NCBI RefSeq assembly: GCF_000016425.1
Contig: NC_009380.1
Location: 2,484,144 to 2,548,143 of the forward strand
From: Salinispora tropica CNB-440
Lineage (GTDB): Bacteria > Actinomycetota > Actinomycetes > Mycobacteriales > Micromonosporaceae
Direction: 5' to 3'
Length of the DNA stretch: 64,000 bases
The notes beneath the pieces were generated by a model, which was not told where the DNA came from, did not search any database, and saw only the letters and a list, made by a program, of their open reading frames with translations. Each line of letters begins with the position of its first letter. Within the stretch, counting starts at the first letter, position 1. The translations under genes were made by a program, and so were the position numbers. Positions 41,074 through 53,584 of this stretch are shown piece after piece.

Positions 41074-43623
41074 TCAGTCGTGGGCGATGGCGCCCAGAAC
41101 ATCGATGCGGGCGGCGCGGACCGCGGGAATCACCGCGGCGAGGACGCCGACGAGTGCGCCGAGGCCGACCATCGTCCCCATGTCCGCCCAGGGCAACACC
41201 AGGTCGGTGATTCCCTCGTCGCGTAACGCCTCGACGACGGCCGCGCCGAGGCCGGAGCCGACGGCGATGCCGAGCAGCGCACCGAACACCGAGATCACCA
41301 CCGCCTCTATGGTGATCATGCCCATCGTCTGCGCCCGGCCAAGGCCGACCGCGCGTAGTAGCCCGAGCTCCCGGGTGCGTTCGAGCACCGACAGGGCCAG
41401 GGTGTTGATGATGCCGAGCACCGCGATCACGATGGCCAACAGCAGCAGGATCTGGATCATTTGCAACAGGCTGTCGAACTGACTGGCCTGCTGCTGGATG
41501 AACGCGTCCCGGTCGGCCACCGACACCTCCGGGCTGTCCGCCAGGAGCGTCTCCACCCGTGGCAGCACGTCGGCGACCTGGGCGTCCGGCGTGAGCTGGA
41601 TGAAGCCCGCTATCGGCTGGGGGATGGTGAAGCCCTGCGTCGCCACGACCGGCAAGGTGATCGGGTCGAGGAACTCGGAGGCTTCGTAGATCCCGCTGAC
41701 CGTGTAGGTTTTCGCCTCGGCACGGGCGAGCTGCACCGGCACGGTCGAGCCGACGGAGAGTCCGCGTGAGGCCGCCACGTCCGAGCTGACCAGCATCTGA
41801 TCCGGCCCGAGTCGACTGATGTCCCCGGCGGTGGCCCGCGCGCCGAAGATCTTCGTCAGCGTCGACACGTCGCTGTTGGCACCCACCCAGGTGCGTTCGT
41901 CGCCGACCTGGGCGAGATCGCCGTAGGCGCCGCCGACCAGCGCCACCCCGGGGATAGCCGCCGACTCCTCCAACACCGCCGGGTCGAAGCTGGGCGGTCG
42001 GGCTGAGGTCTGCGTGCCGGCGATCACCAACTCAGCCTTGATCGTGTCCTGGGCCAGGCCGCTGATGCTGCTCTTGGCGGAGTCCAGGATGACGGTGACC
42101 CCGGTGACCAGGGCGATGCCGACCATCAGCGCGGCCGCCGTGATCGCCGTGCGGCGCGGGTTACGTCCGGAGTTGAGTCGGCCCAGCTTGCCCGGCATCC
42201 ACCAGGAGAAGATTCCACCCAGTAGACCGACCACCGGCCGGCTGACCAACGGAGTCAGGAGCGCCACCCCGATGAAGGCGAGAAGTACCCCACCGAGGAT
42301 GGTGCTCAGGGTGTTGCCGCCGGCATGCCCGCCGAGGCCAAGGAAGAGCAGCGTGGCGCCGGCCAGGGTCACCGCCGCGCCCGCCATCGTGACCTTGGTC
42401 AGCGGCCGGTCCGGCGTCGCGACATCCTGCATCGCGGCGATCGGCGGGATCCGGGACGCCCGCAGCGCGGGCAGCAGCGCCGCCACCACCGTGATGACCA
42501 GGCCGACTCCGAACGCCGCGATGACCGCCGCCGGGGGCACGGCTATCCCCGCCAGGTCCAGCCCGCCGGAGAGGTTTCCGAACAGGTACGCCAACAGCGC
42601 GCCGACGCCGACGCCGGCACCGAGGCCGAGCACGGAGGCGAGCAGGCCGACCGCCACCGCCTCCAGCACCACCGAGCCGATGATCTGGCGGCGGCCCGCC
42701 CCGACGGCGCGCATCAGCGCCAACTCCCGGGTGCGCTGCGCCACGATGATCGAAAACGTGTTGAGGATCAGGAACGTGCCCACCAACAGCGCCACCGCGG
42801 CGAAGCCGAGCAGGATTCGGTTGAAGAAGGACAGCCCCTCCTTCAGCGTCGCCGAGGCGTCGGCGGAGAGCTGGGTGCCGGTCTTCACCTCGAAGTCGGT
42901 CCCGAGCGCGGCGGCGATGTCGTCGCGCAGCCGATCGTTGGAGACGCCGTCGGCGGCGGTGACCGTGACATTGGTGAAGGCGTCGCGTTGGCCGAGCATC
43001 AGCTGCTGCGCCACCGGAGTGGTGAACATGATCTCGTTGGTGCCGCCGAGGGAGTCGCGGCCTCCGCTGTAGCCGAAGATCCCGACGATGGTGAACTCCT
43101 GCTTCGGCTCGAGCGTGAGCACGCCCACCCGGTCGCCGACCGCGACCCGGCCGGCCTTGGCCAGGCCGGCGTTGACGACGATCTCGTCGTCCGCCTGCGG
43201 CTCCCGGCCCTCGCGCAGCTGCACGAGATCGCTCACGCCCACCCAGTTCTCACCGAGCTGGGGTGGCCCGAAGGAGGTGACCACCTTGCCATTGCTGCCG
43301 ATCAGGCGCGCGCCGTCGGCGGCCACGATGCCGGTGGCGTCGGCCACTCCGTCGACGCCCCGGATCCGTTCCACCGTCTCGGCCGGCACCGGCGCCGCCA
43401 CCGGCTCGCCCTCGAAGTCACTCACCTCCATCTGTGACGTCGCGGAGACGTTGACGTCCACCCCTTCGTACGCGTCGGCGAAGACGGCGTCGAAGGAGCG
43501 GCCGAGGGTGTCGGTGAGCACGAACGCGCCCGAGACGAACATGACGCCGAGCACCACCGCCAACCCGGACAGGATCAGCCGGAGCTTTCGCGCCAGCAGG
43601 CTCTTGAGGGTCGCCCGGAACAT
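41074..43623 (-). CDS. ABC transporter permease, FtsX/MacB type
   Basis: An 849-aa permease with an N-terminal helix and a large extracellular domain (about 40-270), then two FtsX-type four-helix units: near 275-400, with LALMRAVGAGRRQIIGSVV, and at the C-terminus, with LGLLRAVGLGRAQTMGMITIEAVV, plus a second extracellular domain. The start overlaps the ATPase stop by 1 nt. This class moves lipids or peptides, or transmits force, rather than exporting small drugs, so it is probably core. Confidence 0.92.
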   Translation of the reverse strand: MFRATLKSLLARKLRLILSGLAVVLGVMFVSGAFVLTDTLGRSFDAVFADAYEGVDVNVSATSQMEVSDFEGEPVAAPVPAETVERIRGVDGVADATGIVAADGARLIGSNGKVVTSFGPPQLGENWVGVSDLVQLREGREPQADDEIVVNAGLAKAGRVAVGDRVGVLTLEPKQEFTIVGIFGYSGGRDSLGGTNEIMFTTPVAQQLMLGQRDAFTNVTVTAADGVSNDRLRDDIAAALGTDFEVKTGTQLSADASATLKEGLSFFNRILLGFAAVALLVGTFLILNTFSIIVAQRTRELALMRAVGAGRRQIIGSVVLEAVAVGLLASVLGLGAGVGVGALLAYLFGNLSGGLDLAGIAVPPAAVIAAFGVGLVITVVAALLPALRASRIPPIAAMQDVATPDRPLTKVTMAGAAVTLAGATLLFLGLGGHAGGNTLSTILGGVLLAFIGVALLTPLVSRPVVGLLGGIFSWWMPGKLGRLNSGRNPRRTAITAAALMVGIALVTGVTVILDSAKSSISGLAQDTIKAELVIAGTQTSARPPSFDPAVLEESAAIPGVALVGGAYGDLAQVGDERTWVGANSDVSTLTKIFGARATAGDISRLGPDQMLVSSDVAASRGLSVGSTVPVQLARAEAKTYTVSGIYEASEFLDPITLPVVATQGFTIPQPIAGFIQLTPDAQVADVLPRVETLLADSPEVSVADRDAFIQQQASQFDSLLQMIQILLLLAIVIAVLGIINTLALSVLERTRELGLLRAVGLGRAQTMGMITIEAVVISVFGALLGIAVGSGLGAAVVEALRDEGITDLVLPWADMGTMVGLGALVGVLAAVIPAVRAARIDVLGAIAHD

Positions 43624-44390
43624 CAGTCGCCCACCTCGACCTGGGTGTCGAGCTTCTTCATCGTGTCCAGCACCGTCTCCGCCGTCGGCTCGATCAGCTC
43701 GGAGACGATCTGTCCGTCGGCGAGGAAGACCACCCGGTCGGCGTAGGCGGCGGCGGTCGGGTCGTGGGTGACCATGACAATGGTCTGCCCGTGTTCCCGC
43801 ACCGAGTTGCGGAGGAACTTCAGCACCTCCGCGCCGGCCCGTGAGTCGAGGTTGCCGGTCGGCTCGTCCGCGAAGATCACCTGTGGGCGGCTGACCAGGG
43901 CCCGGGCGCAGGCGACCCGCTGCTGCTGCCCACCGGAGAGCTGCGCCGGCCGGTGACCCAGCCGTTCCCGCAGGCCGACGGTCTCGATCACGGTGTCGAA
44001 CCAGCCCGGGTCCGGCTTGCGTCCGGCGATCGACAGCGGCAGCAGAATGTTTTCCTTTGCCGTCAAGGTCGGCAGCAGGTTGAACTGCTGGAAGATGAAC
44101 CCGACCTGCTCGCGGCGCAGCTTGGTCAGGCCGGCATCCCCCAGGCCGGTGACCGTGGTCTCGCCGATCGAGACCGTGCCCCGGGTCACGGAGTCCAACC
44201 CGGCGAGGCAGTGCATCAACGTTGACTTGCCCGACCCCGATGGACCCATGATCGCCGTGAACCGGCCTTGCTCGAACTCACAGCTGACCCCGCGAAGCGC
44301 GATCACCTGCGCCTCCCCGCTGCCGTACACCTTCCACACCTCGCTCGCGCGGGCCGCGGCCTGCGCCTGACGGCCTACCGTCGCGGTCAC
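43623..44390 (-). CDS. ABC transporter ATP-binding protein (LolD/MacB type)
   Basis: A 255-aa ATPase: Walker [13 protein letters not shown]-loop [10 protein letters not shown], signature [14 protein letters not shown], Walker [15 protein letters not shown]-loop VTHD. The GTG start is preceded by AGGAGAAGAC. Partner of the FtsX-type permease directly downstream. Confidence 0.95.
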   Translation of the reverse strand: MTATVGRQAQAAARASEVWKVYGSGEAQVIALRGVSCEFEQGRFTAIMGPSGSGKSTLMHCLAGLDSVTRGTVSIGETTVTGLGDAGLTKLRREQVGFIFQQFNLLPTLTAKENILLPLSIAGRKPDPGWFDTVIETVGLRERLGHRPAQLSGGQQQRVACARALVSRPQVIFADEPTGNLDSRAGAEVLKFLRNSVREHGQTIVMVTHDPTAAAYADRVVFLADGQIVSELIEPTAETVLDTMKKLDTQVEVGD

Positions 44391-44687
44391 GTCTTCTCCT
44401 TCTCGTTGTTCGGTCCGCGCCGTCCCCCTCGGCCCAGCGCGGCAGTCCCATCATGGATCTTCCCCAGCTCGCATTCCTCCGACTTGGGGCGGAGCCGTGG
44501 CGGATTTTTGTGCTGCGGGTGTCCCCGATCGCCACTCAGGGTTGCCCCTGAGTGCCCGATCGGTCGAGCCGGTTTCCCGACGACCCTGGGATCGACCCTG
44601 CACCGTGACGTCCGGTGAGGGGCAACCCCGCTGCTCGTTGTTGGTCACCGTAGGTGAGAGGGGCAAACCCCGGCGAGGGGTGGGCCG
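44391..44687. other. Intergenic region with inverted repeat
   Basis: 297 bp between the ABC ATPase start and the regulator stop, both leftward. It holds a 9-bp perfect inverted repeat, cactcaggg / ccctgagtg at 44533-44541 and 44546-44554, possibly the regulator's terminator or an operator for the ABC pair. No coding sequence was seen. Confidence 0.5.
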
Positions 44688-45383
44688 TCAGCTCCGGGGC
44701 CGGATCAGACCGGACTCGTACGCCAGCACCACCGCCTGCACCCGGTCGCGGAGCCGGAGTTTGGTCAGGACGTTACCGACGTGCGTCTTCACCGTGGTCT
44801 CGCTGACCGACAACTCCTGGGCGATCTCCGCGTTGGACCGGCCCCGGGCGACCTGGACCAGCACCTCCCGCTCCCGCCCGGTCAGCGAGTCGAGTAGCCG
44901 CGACGGGGTGGCCGCCGGGTCGGGCAGCAGGTCAGCGAGCTGGTTGAGTAGTCGATCGAGGATTCGGGGGGCCGCCACCGCGTCCCCGGCGGCGACCGAG
45001 CGGATCGCAGCCGCCAGCTCCGTGGACGACACTTCTGGGGGAAGGAAGCCGCGCGCACCGGCGCAGAGCGCCCCCAGCACGTTCTCCTCGAGGTCGGCCC
45101 TGGCGAGGATCAGTACCCGTACCGGTAACCCGGACTCGACGATCGTCCGTGTCGTGGCCACTCCGGCACCGCGCGCGCGGGCGTCCAGTAGCACCACGTC
45201 GGGCAGCAGCCGGCGAGCCAACTCCACTGCCTCGCCGTCGGTAGCGGCCTCGGCTACGACCGTGAGGTCGACCTCGGCGTCGAGTACCGTGCGGTAGCCG
45301 GTGCGCAACAGCGGTTGGCCGGCGACAACCAGAATGCGGATCGGCCGGCGCCGCGGGTCGGGGTCGCCGCGGTACGCGCTCAC
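44688..45383 (-). CDS. NarL/FixJ-type response regulator with degenerate receiver
   Basis: A 231-aa protein with a receiver-like domain (about 15-135) and a C-terminal LuxR HTH (LTGREREVLVQVARGRSNAEIAQELSVSETTVKTHVGNVL). The phosphoacceptor Asp is kept in PDVVLLDAR, but the acidic pair after beta-1 is replaced: ILVVAGQPLLR where VxVxDDQ is normal. It may be phosphorylation-independent. GTG 45383 overlaps the nuclease stop (GTGA). No adjacent histidine kinase. Confidence 0.9.
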   Translation of the reverse strand: MSAYRGDPDPRRRPIRILVVAGQPLLRTGYRTVLDAEVDLTVVAEAATDGEAVELARRLLPDVVLLDARARGAGVATTRTIVESGLPVRVLILARADLEENVLGALCAGARGFLPPEVSSTELAAAIRSVAAGDAVAAPRILDRLLNQLADLLPDPAATPSRLLDSLTGREREVLVQVARGRSNAEIAQELSVSETTVKTHVGNVLTKLRLRDRVQAVVLAYESGLIRPRS

Positions 45384-46291
45384 TCGTCGGTGCCCGGCCG
45401 CACCGGCCGGGACCGCGAGTCACGGAGTGAATCGGCCGGGTTCGGGCCGACCGGGAACGGCGGCGGAGTGCCCCCGAAACTCGGACAGAGCCGCTGGTGG
45501 CTGCACCAGTCACAGAGCCGGCTTGGCCGTGGGCGGAAGTCCTGGGCGGCGGTGGCCGCCTCGATCGCCCGCCACAGCGCCACCACCGTGCGCTCGAAGC
45601 GCACCAATTCGTCGGCGTCGGGCGTGTAGTCGCAGACCTCCGCGTCTTTCAGGTAGAGCAGCCGCAGTACCCGCGGCACCACGCCGCGGGTCCGCCACAA
45701 CACCAGGGCGTAGAACTTGAGCTGGAACAACGCCCGCGCCTCGAACGCCTCCCGCGGTGCGCCGCCGGTCTTGTAGTCGACCACCCGCAGCGCGCCGTCC
45801 GGCGCCACGTCCAGCCGGTCCAGGTAGCCCCGGATCAGCAGCTCCTCGTCCACCACCGCGGAGATCAGACTCTCCCGCTCGGCCGGCTCCAGGCGGCGCG
45901 GATCCTCCACCGTGAAGTAGCCCTGAAGCAGCCCCGCGGCCGAACGCAGGAACGCCGACCGAGCCTCGCCGTCGTCGGTGAACAGGGCCGCCAGTTCCGG
46001 CTGCTCGGCGACCAGCCGCTCCCACTGCGGAGCCACCAGGTCGCTGGCGGCCCTCGGGGTGCGGCCAGCGGGGGACAGGTCGAACAGCCGTTCCAGTACG
46101 GCGTGGACCAGGGTGCCCCGGGCCTGCTCCACGGTGGGCTGCTCGGGCAGCCGGTCGATGCTGCGGAACCGGTAGAGCAACGGGCAGGTCTTGAAGTCGG
46201 CCGCCCGCGAGGGGGACAGCGAGGCCCGTACCGTGGCCGGCACCTCCGCCCCGGGCGAGAGCTGCTGGGCTGTCACCGGATCCGCTGTCAT
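45380..46291 (-). CDS. RecB-family PD-(D/E)XK nuclease with probable Fe-S cluster
   Basis: A 303-aa nuclease of the Cas4/AddB C-terminal type: GTLVHAVLERL (catalytic His), GYLDRLDVA (Asp) and VVDYKTGG (D-x-K). Cysteines at CPLLYRF (N-terminal) and CDWCSHQRLC (C-terminal) would hold a 4Fe-4S cluster. ATG 46291 gives the normal N-terminus. No CRISPR array is nearby; this is the stand-alone actinobacterial homologue. Confidence 0.88.
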   Translation of the reverse strand: MTADPVTAQQLSPGAEVPATVRASLSPSRAADFKTCPLLYRFRSIDRLPEQPTVEQARGTLVHAVLERLFDLSPAGRTPRAASDLVAPQWERLVAEQPELAALFTDDGEARSAFLRSAAGLLQGYFTVEDPRRLEPAERESLISAVVDEELLIRGYLDRLDVAPDGALRVVDYKTGGAPREAFEARALFQLKFYALVLWRTRGVVPRVLRLLYLKDAEVCDYTPDADELVRFERTVVALWRAIEAATAAQDFRPRPSRLCDWCSHQRLCPSFGGTPPPFPVGPNPADSLRDSRSRPVRPGTDE

Positions 46292-46362
46292 GACCGGAAA
46301 GGGTAGGGCACCGGGGTGACAGCGTGACCTGCGCCGTCTGCGGGGCATGATCCGCTCCCGCG

Positions 46363-46368
46363 TAGCAT
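46363..46368 (+). promoter_or_regulatory. -10 hexamer TAGCAT of a leaderless gene
   Basis: TAGCAT ends 7 nt before GTG 46376 of the M50 protease gene. No ribosome-binding site precedes that start, consistent with a leaderless mRNA. Confidence 0.55.
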
Positions 46369-46375
46369 CGGGTCG

Positions 46376-48479
<2,104 letters not shown>

Positions 48480-48560
48480 CGGTCATGACGGTCGGGCAGG
48501 ACAGCGGGGAATGACGCGACAGCGGCCGACCGGCGTGGGCCGGTGGTGCGGGGAGGCGGA

Positions 48561-49133
48561 ATGAAACGGCCGGGCTTGGGCGGCGGAGAGGTGCCAGCGG
48601 TGTTTCCGGACTGGTCGCCGTATCGGGACCTCGAGTCCGCGTCGCGCGCCTACCTGCGCGACCCGGATGTGGCCCTGGAGGCGCTCGGCGGTGTGCTTCG
48701 CGGTGCCTCCGTGCTCGGCTTCACCCTGGAGCGGTTCGTCAACGAGGTTAACGGAGTCTGGCAGGAGGTCGTCATCTGTGACGGCAGCCGCCTGATCCTC
48801 TGGCACGGCGAGGACATTCCGCCTGAAGAGGGCCCACCTGGCTCGATGACCTCCTCGCTACGGGTGGTTCCGGTCTCCTCGGTCACCGAGGTGGGCTGTC
48901 GGCGGCGGCTCACCCGTGCCGACGACGGCACCGTGCGGGTGGACGGCATTGATGTCTACCTGCTGTTGAGGTCACTGGACGAGGCGCCGTCGGGCGAGGA
49001 GGGGGCCGGTTCCCCCCGCCACGACGCGTTGCGCTTCGGCAAGACTCTCGACGATGGTGGTGCCGGGCAGATCGTTCGCCTTGAGGAGTTCGCCCGGCTG
49101 GTCGCCTCGGCCGTCGGTCGGCCGCTGCGTTGA
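48561..49133 (+). CDS. Conserved hypothetical protein of the proteasome locus
   Basis: A 190-aa soluble protein with no domain I can name. Visible parts are WSPYRDLESASRAYLRDP, the beta-rich WQEVVICDGSRLILWHGED, and an acidic, Ser/Gly-rich linker before the C-terminal helix. ATG 48561 follows GGGAGGCGG. It lies between trmI and the ferredoxin/arc genes, a position in which similar uncharacterised proteins occur in other actinomycetes. Confidence 0.8.
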   Translation: MKRPGLGGGEVPAVFPDWSPYRDLESASRAYLRDPDVALEALGGVLRGASVLGFTLERFVNEVNGVWQEVVICDGSRLILWHGEDIPPEEGPPGSMTSSLRVVPVSSVTEVGCRRRLTRADDGTVRVDGIDVYLLLRSLDEAPSGEEGAGSPRHDALRFGKTLDDGGAGQIVRLEEFARLVASAVGRPLR

Positions 49134-49166
49134 GCTCGACCGCCCGCGTTCGGCGGTGAAACTGCT

Positions 49167-49189
49167 CGGGTGCGGCAGCGCCGCACCCG
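49167..49189. terminator. Hairpin between convergent genes
   Basis: Perfect 10-bp stem cgggtgcggc / gccgcacccg (49167-49176, 49180-49189), 3-nt loop, between the hypothetical gene and the leftward ferredoxin gene. Confidence 0.75.
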
Positions 49190-49199
49190 GCTTCGGCGG

Positions 49200-49493
49200 T
49201 CAGTCCTCGGCTTCCGGGCCGGCGACTGGCGTGCCGTCGCCGCCGCGGACCACGTGGATGCACTCGCCCGGGCACTCCTTCGCCGAGTCGATCACCTCAA
49301 GGCGGAGGTGTTCCGGCACGTCCACCCGGCCGCCCGGGGCCTGGACCAGCTCACCGTCCGGCCCTTTCACGTAGGCGAGTCCGTCGATGTCGAACTCGAA
49401 GACCTCCGGCGCGTACTGGACGCAGAGCCCATCGCCCGTGCACAGGTCCTGGTCCACCCAGACCTGCAGCTGGTCCGTCGCGACCTCGATCAC
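49200..49493 (-). CDS. Small ferredoxin (3Fe-4S/4Fe-4S type) of the proteasome locus
   Basis: A 97-aa ferredoxin with cysteines in DLCTGDGLCVQYAP and KECPGECIHV, the spacing of single-cluster actinobacterial ferredoxins that serve cytochromes P450 and other enzymes. GTG 49493 follows GGGGGAAC. It is divergent from arc. A ferredoxin at this place is common in actinomycetes; its partner is unknown. Confidence 0.88.
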   Translation of the reverse strand: MIEVATDQLQVWVDQDLCTGDGLCVQYAPEVFEFDIDGLAYVKGPDGELVQAPGGRVDVPEHLRLEVIDSAKECPGECIHVVRGGDGTPVAGPEAED

Positions 49494-49667
49494 CGTTCCC
49501 CCAGGTTCGTCCGTCGTACGCCTTGACGGTACCCGAACCGTCGGAGGGATTCCCGAGCCCACCCGCGGCGATCAAGGTTCGGTGACGAGGGTGTTGCATG
49601 GGACCGAATCGGCCTCATAGCGGTTAGTGTTAGGGCAGAACGTTCAAGCCCCCCGGGGAGGTGGGAC

Positions 49668-51449
49668 GTGGCACGCAGCGACGACGCGGACTCGCGCGCC
49701 GCACGGTGGGAGAAGGAGGCCCACGATCTCTCCACGCAGGTCGCGTTCCTGCAAGAGGAACTCGCCCTGGTGCGGCGCAAGTTGACCGAAAGCCCCCGAC
49801 AGGTCCGGCAGCTCGAGGAGCGGCTGGCGGCCGCCCAGGCCCAGTTGGCGCGGCTGACCGAGAACAACGAGCGGCTCGTGAGCACTCTCAAGGAGGCGCG
49901 AGCGCAGATCGTGACGCTCAAGGAGGAGATCGACCGACTCGCCCAGCCACCGAGCGGATACGGGGTCTTCCTGGCGCGACACGACGATGGCACGGTGGAT
50001 GTGTTCACCGGTGGCCGGAAGCTCCGGGTGGCCGTCTCGCCGTCCCTGGAGGTCGCCGATCTGCGTCGTGGGCAGGAGGTCCTGCTCAACGACGCGCTCA
50101 ACATCGTTGACGCGTTCGGTTACGAGCGGGCCGGTGAGGTTGTCATGCTCAAGGAGGTGCTCGCCGGGCCGGACGGTGCTCCCGGCGACCGTGCCCTCGT
50201 GGTCTCCCACTCGGACGAGGAGCGCGTCGTACACCTCGCGGAGACGTTGATCGACGCCCCGATTCGGGCGGGCGACTCCCTCATGATCGAGCCCCGCTCG
50301 GCGTACGCCTACGAGCGGATTCCGAAGAGTGAGGTCGAGGAGCTGGTCCTGGAGGAGGTGCCGGATGTCGACTACACCGACATCGGTGGTCTCCACGCGC
50401 AGATCGAGCAGATTCGGGACGCGGTGGAGTTGCCGTTCCTGCACGCCGACCTGTTCCGGGAGCACCAGCTCCGGCCACCGAAGGGCATCCTGCTCTACGG
50501 GCCGCCGGGCTGTGGCAAGACCCTGATCGCCAAGGCGGTGGCGAACTCGCTGGCAAAGAAGATCGCCGAGCGGCGTGGCGAGGAGAAGCACACCAGCTAC
50601 TTCCTCAACATCAAGGGTCCGGAGCTGCTCAACAAGTACGTCGGCGAGACGGAGCGGCACATCCGGCTGGTCTTCCAGCGGGCCCGGGAGAAGGCCGGTG
50701 AGGGCACTCCGGTCATCGTGTTCTTTGACGAGATGGACTCCGTGTTCCGCACCCGGGGCTCCGGTGTCTCGTCGGATGTGGAGAACACCATCGTCCCGCA
50801 GCTGCTCAGCGAGATCGACGGTGTGGAAGGCCTGGAGAACGTCATCGTCATCGGCGCCTCCAACCGGGAGGACATGATCGATCCGGCGATCCTGCGGCCG
50901 GGTCGGCTCGATGTCAAGATCAAGATCGAGCGACCGGATGCCGAGGCGGCGAAGGACATCTTCTCCAAGTACATCCTCCCCGGCCTGCCCCTGCATCCGG
51001 ATGACCTGGCCGAGCACGACAGCGATCCGCAGGCCACCGTGGCGGCGATGATCGACGCGGTCGTCCTGCGGATGTACTCGGAGACCGAGGAGAACCGCTT
51101 CCTCGAGGTCACCTATGCCAACGGCGACAAAGATGTCCTCTACTTCAAGGACTTCAACTCCGGTGCGATGATCCAGAACATCGTGGACCGGGGTAAGAAG
51201 ATGGCGATCAAGGAGTTCCTCACCTCCGCCCGGAAGGGCATGCGGCTGCAACACCTCCTCGACGCCTGCGTCGACGAGTTCCGGGAGAACGAGGACCTGC
51301 CCAACACAACCAACCCCGATGACTGGGCGCGCATCTCCGGAAAGAAGGGCGAGCGGATCGTCTACATCCGTACGCTCGTCTCCGGCGGCAAGGGCGCCGA
51401 TGCGGGCCGATCCATCGAGACCGCCAGTAACACCGGCCAGTATCTCTGA
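49668..51449 (+). CDS. arc: Proteasome-activating AAA ATPase (ARC/Mpa)
   Basis: A 593-aa hexameric unfoldase: N-terminal coiled coil (about 10-90, captures Pup), tandem OB domains (about 95-235), AAA module with Walker [10 protein letters not shown], Walker [11 protein letters not shown] and arginine-finger region. It ends GQYL, the penultimate Tyr motif that docks in the 20S alpha ring. GTG 49668 follows GGGGAGGTGGGAC. It feeds pupylated proteins to PrcAB encoded downstream. Confidence 0.97.
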   Translation: MARSDDADSRAARWEKEAHDLSTQVAFLQEELALVRRKLTESPRQVRQLEERLAAAQAQLARLTENNERLVSTLKEARAQIVTLKEEIDRLAQPPSGYGVFLARHDDGTVDVFTGGRKLRVAVSPSLEVADLRRGQEVLLNDALNIVDAFGYERAGEVVMLKEVLAGPDGAPGDRALVVSHSDEERVVHLAETLIDAPIRAGDSLMIEPRSAYAYERIPKSEVEELVLEEVPDVDYTDIGGLHAQIEQIRDAVELPFLHADLFREHQLRPPKGILLYGPPGCGKTLIAKAVANSLAKKIAERRGEEKHTSYFLNIKGPELLNKYVGETERHIRLVFQRAREKAGEGTPVIVFFDEMDSVFRTRGSGVSSDVENTIVPQLLSEIDGVEGLENVIVIGASNREDMIDPAILRPGRLDVKIKIERPDAEAAKDIFSKYILPGLPLHPDDLAEHDSDPQATVAAMIDAVVLRMYSETEENRFLEVTYANGDKDVLYFKDFNSGAMIQNIVDRGKKMAIKEFLTSARKGMRLQHLLDACVDEFRENEDLPNTTNPDDWARISGKKGERIVYIRTLVSGGKGADAGRSIETASNTGQYL

Positions 51450-51461
51450 CAACGGTCGATT

Positions 51462-51492
51462 CGGGCCCGGGTCGTGGTAGGACCCGGGCCCG
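51462..51492. terminator. Strong hairpin after arc
   Basis: Perfect 12-bp stem cgggcccgggtc / gacccgggcccg (51462-51473, 51481-51492), 7-nt loop, about 12 nt after the arc stop. It separates arc from the dop-pup-prcBA genes. Confidence 0.8.
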
Positions 51493-51597
51493 TAGCCTTC
51501 GCTGCGTAATTGCTCCGCACCGCCGTGTCACGATCGGGTGTGGTGCCGACTACGCTCGACGAAGGGATCGGTCGGGGCGAGCGAAGCGGGTAGGTTG

Positions 51598-53115
51598 ATG
51601 AGCGTTAGACGGATCATGGGTACCGAGGTCGAGTACGGCATCTCCGTGCCCAGTCAGGCCGGGGCTAATCCGATGGTCACCTCTTCGCAGGTGGTCAACG
51701 CCTACGGGGCGCGTCCCGAGCTCAACCGCGGGGGGCGGGCTCGCTGGGACTACGAGGAGGAGTCGCCGCTGCGCGACGCCCGTGGCTTCACCTATTCCGG
51801 CGCCGCCTACGACCCGGCGGAGGCCCTCGCTGACGAGGATCTCGGCCTGGCCAACGTGATTCTCACCAACGGAGCCCGGCTCTATGTGGACCATGCCCAT
51901 CCGGAGTACTCCACACCCGAGGTGACCACCCCAAGGGACCTGGTGCGCTGGGACAAAGCTGGGGAGCAGGTGATGGCCGAGGCGGCCCGACGTGCCGCCA
52001 CCATCCCCGGTAGCCATCCCATTCACCTATACAAGAACAACACCGACAACAAGGGTGCCAGTTACGGGGCCCACGAGAACTACCTGATGCGGCGGCAGAC
52101 CCCGTTCGCCGACATCGTCACGTATCTGACTCCGTTCTTTGTCACCCGGCAGATCGTCGCGGGGGCCGGGCGGGTCGGCCTCGGCCAGGACGGCGGGCAG
52201 AGCGGCTTCCAGATCTCCCAGCGCGCCGACTTCTTCGAGGTCGAGGTGGGGCTGGAGACCACGCTCAAGCGGCCCATCATCAACACTCGCGACGAGCCGC
52301 ACGCCGACGCCGACAAGTACCGCCGGCTGCACGTCATCATCGGCGACGCCAACCTGTCGGAGATCTCGACGTATCTCAAGGTCGGCACGACCGCCCTGAT
52401 CCTCACCATGATCGAAGAGAAGGCGCTCGTCCCTGACCTCGGCATCGCGGACCCGGTCAGCGAGCTCCGCGCGGTCAGCCACGACCCGACCCTCAGCCAT
52501 CTCATGCGCCTGCGGGACGGGCGGCGGCTCACCGCGCTGGATGTGCAGTGGGCCTACTACGAGCGGGTGCGCTCCTTCGTGGACGACCGGTACGGCAGCG
52601 ACGTTGACGAGCAGACCGCCGACGTGCTGGACCGTTGGGAGAGCGTGCTGGACCGGTTGGGTCGGGACGCGTTTCTCTGCGCTGACGAACTCGACTGGGT
52701 GGCGAAGTTGCGGTTGCTGGAGGGCTACCGGGAGCGGGAGAAGCTCGGCTGGGGGTCATCCAAGCTGCAACTGGTCGACCTGCAGTACTCCGATGTCCGC
52801 CCGGAGAAGGGGCTCTACCACCGGTTGGTGTCGCGGGGCGCGATGAGGACGCTGCTACCGGCGGAGGCGGCTCAGGTCGCGATGACCGAGCCTCCGGAGG
52901 ACACCCGGGCCTACTTCCGGGGTCGATGCCTCGCCCAGTTCGCCTCCGAGGTGGTTGCGGCGAGCTGGGATTCGGTCATCTTCGACGTGGGTCGGGAGTC
53001 GCTGGTGCGGGTGCCGATGATGGAGCCGGAGCGCGGCACCCGGACGCACGTCGGTGCGCTCTTCGACCGCTGCGAGAGCGCCAAGGACCTGCTGGAGACG
53101 CTGACCGGTGGTTGA
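51598..53115 (+). CDS. dop: Pup deamidase/depupylase
   Basis: A 505-aa glutamine-synthetase-like enzyme: N-terminal [44 protein letters not shown] and [18 protein letters not shown]. The first ~40-residue Dop loop region (after [10 protein letters not shown]) is present, distinguishing it from PafA. Dop deamidates Pup-Gln and removes Pup from conjugates. Because Pup here ends in Glu, only the depupylase activity should be needed. ATG 51598 fits the family N-terminus. Confidence 0.96.
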   Translation: MSVRRIMGTEVEYGISVPSQAGANPMVTSSQVVNAYGARPELNRGGRARWDYEEESPLRDARGFTYSGAAYDPAEALADEDLGLANVILTNGARLYVDHAHPEYSTPEVTTPRDLVRWDKAGEQVMAEAARRAATIPGSHPIHLYKNNTDNKGASYGAHENYLMRRQTPFADIVTYLTPFFVTRQIVAGAGRVGLGQDGGQSGFQISQRADFFEVEVGLETTLKRPIINTRDEPHADADKYRRLHVIIGDANLSEISTYLKVGTTALILTMIEEKALVPDLGIADPVSELRAVSHDPTLSHLMRLRDGRRLTALDVQWAYYERVRSFVDDRYGSDVDEQTADVLDRWESVLDRLGRDAFLCADELDWVAKLRLLEGYREREKLGWGSSKLQLVDLQYSDVRPEKGLYHRLVSRGAMRTLLPAEAAQVAMTEPPEDTRAYFRGRCLAQFASEVVAASWDSVIFDVGRESLVRVPMMEPERGTRTHVGALFDRCESAKDLLETLTGG

Positions 53116-53219
53116 GTCGTCCGACGTGGTGGACCGGGTGCCAGGTGACTGGCGGGCGACGGCCATTTCGTCGCCCGCGCGAGGTAAGTTCGTCGCAGAC
53201 GATCGTGGAGGAGGCAGCC

Positions 53220-53435
53220 ATGGCGACCCGTGATAGCGGTGGGCAGTCGCAGACCGGCCGGTCCCAGCAGGGCGAGGAGATCGAGGACGTCACGACGGAG
53301 GCGAGCGCGGAGGCGGCCGAGCGACACGCCGAGATCACCGAGGACGTGGACGACCTGCTTGATGAGATCGACTCAGTTCTTGAGGAGAACGCCGAGGAGT
53401 TCGTCCGGGGCTACGTGCAGAAGGGTGGCGAATAG
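53220..53435 (+). CDS. pup: Prokaryotic ubiquitin-like protein Pup, ending in Gly-Gly-Glu
   Basis: A 71-aa disordered protein: Gln/Ser-rich N-terminus, helix-forming [20 protein letters not shown]-terminal [10 protein letters not shown]. The terminal residue is Glu, the ligation-ready form, not the Gln found in mycobacteria. PafA links this Glu side chain to substrate lysines. ATG 53220 follows GGAGGAGG. dop, pup, prcB and prcA are in the usual order. Confidence 0.97.
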   Translation: MATRDSGGQSQTGRSQQGEEIEDVTTEASAEAAERHAEITEDVDDLLDEIDSVLEENAEEFVRGYVQKGGE

Positions 53436-53584
53436 CAGGCGGGGCGAATTTGCCACACCTGGACACGATCACCGCCCCGGAGGGGTGCGGGATACCCTGG
53501 CTTCAACCGCAACGGTGGTCCTGGCTGGTCCCGGAGAAGTCCGGGCAGACCGACCAGGACGATCACGGACCTGAGAGGAACCAC

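Noticed and set aside
42014..43437. Rightward open frames across the FtsX-type permease
   Set aside because: They are antisense to a gene with clear FtsX repeats and have biased, motif-free translations.
45380..46291. Cas4 of a CRISPR system
   Set aside because: The nuclease motifs and cysteines resemble Cas4/AddB, but there is no array or other cas gene. Stand-alone RecB-like nucleases are common in actinobacteria.
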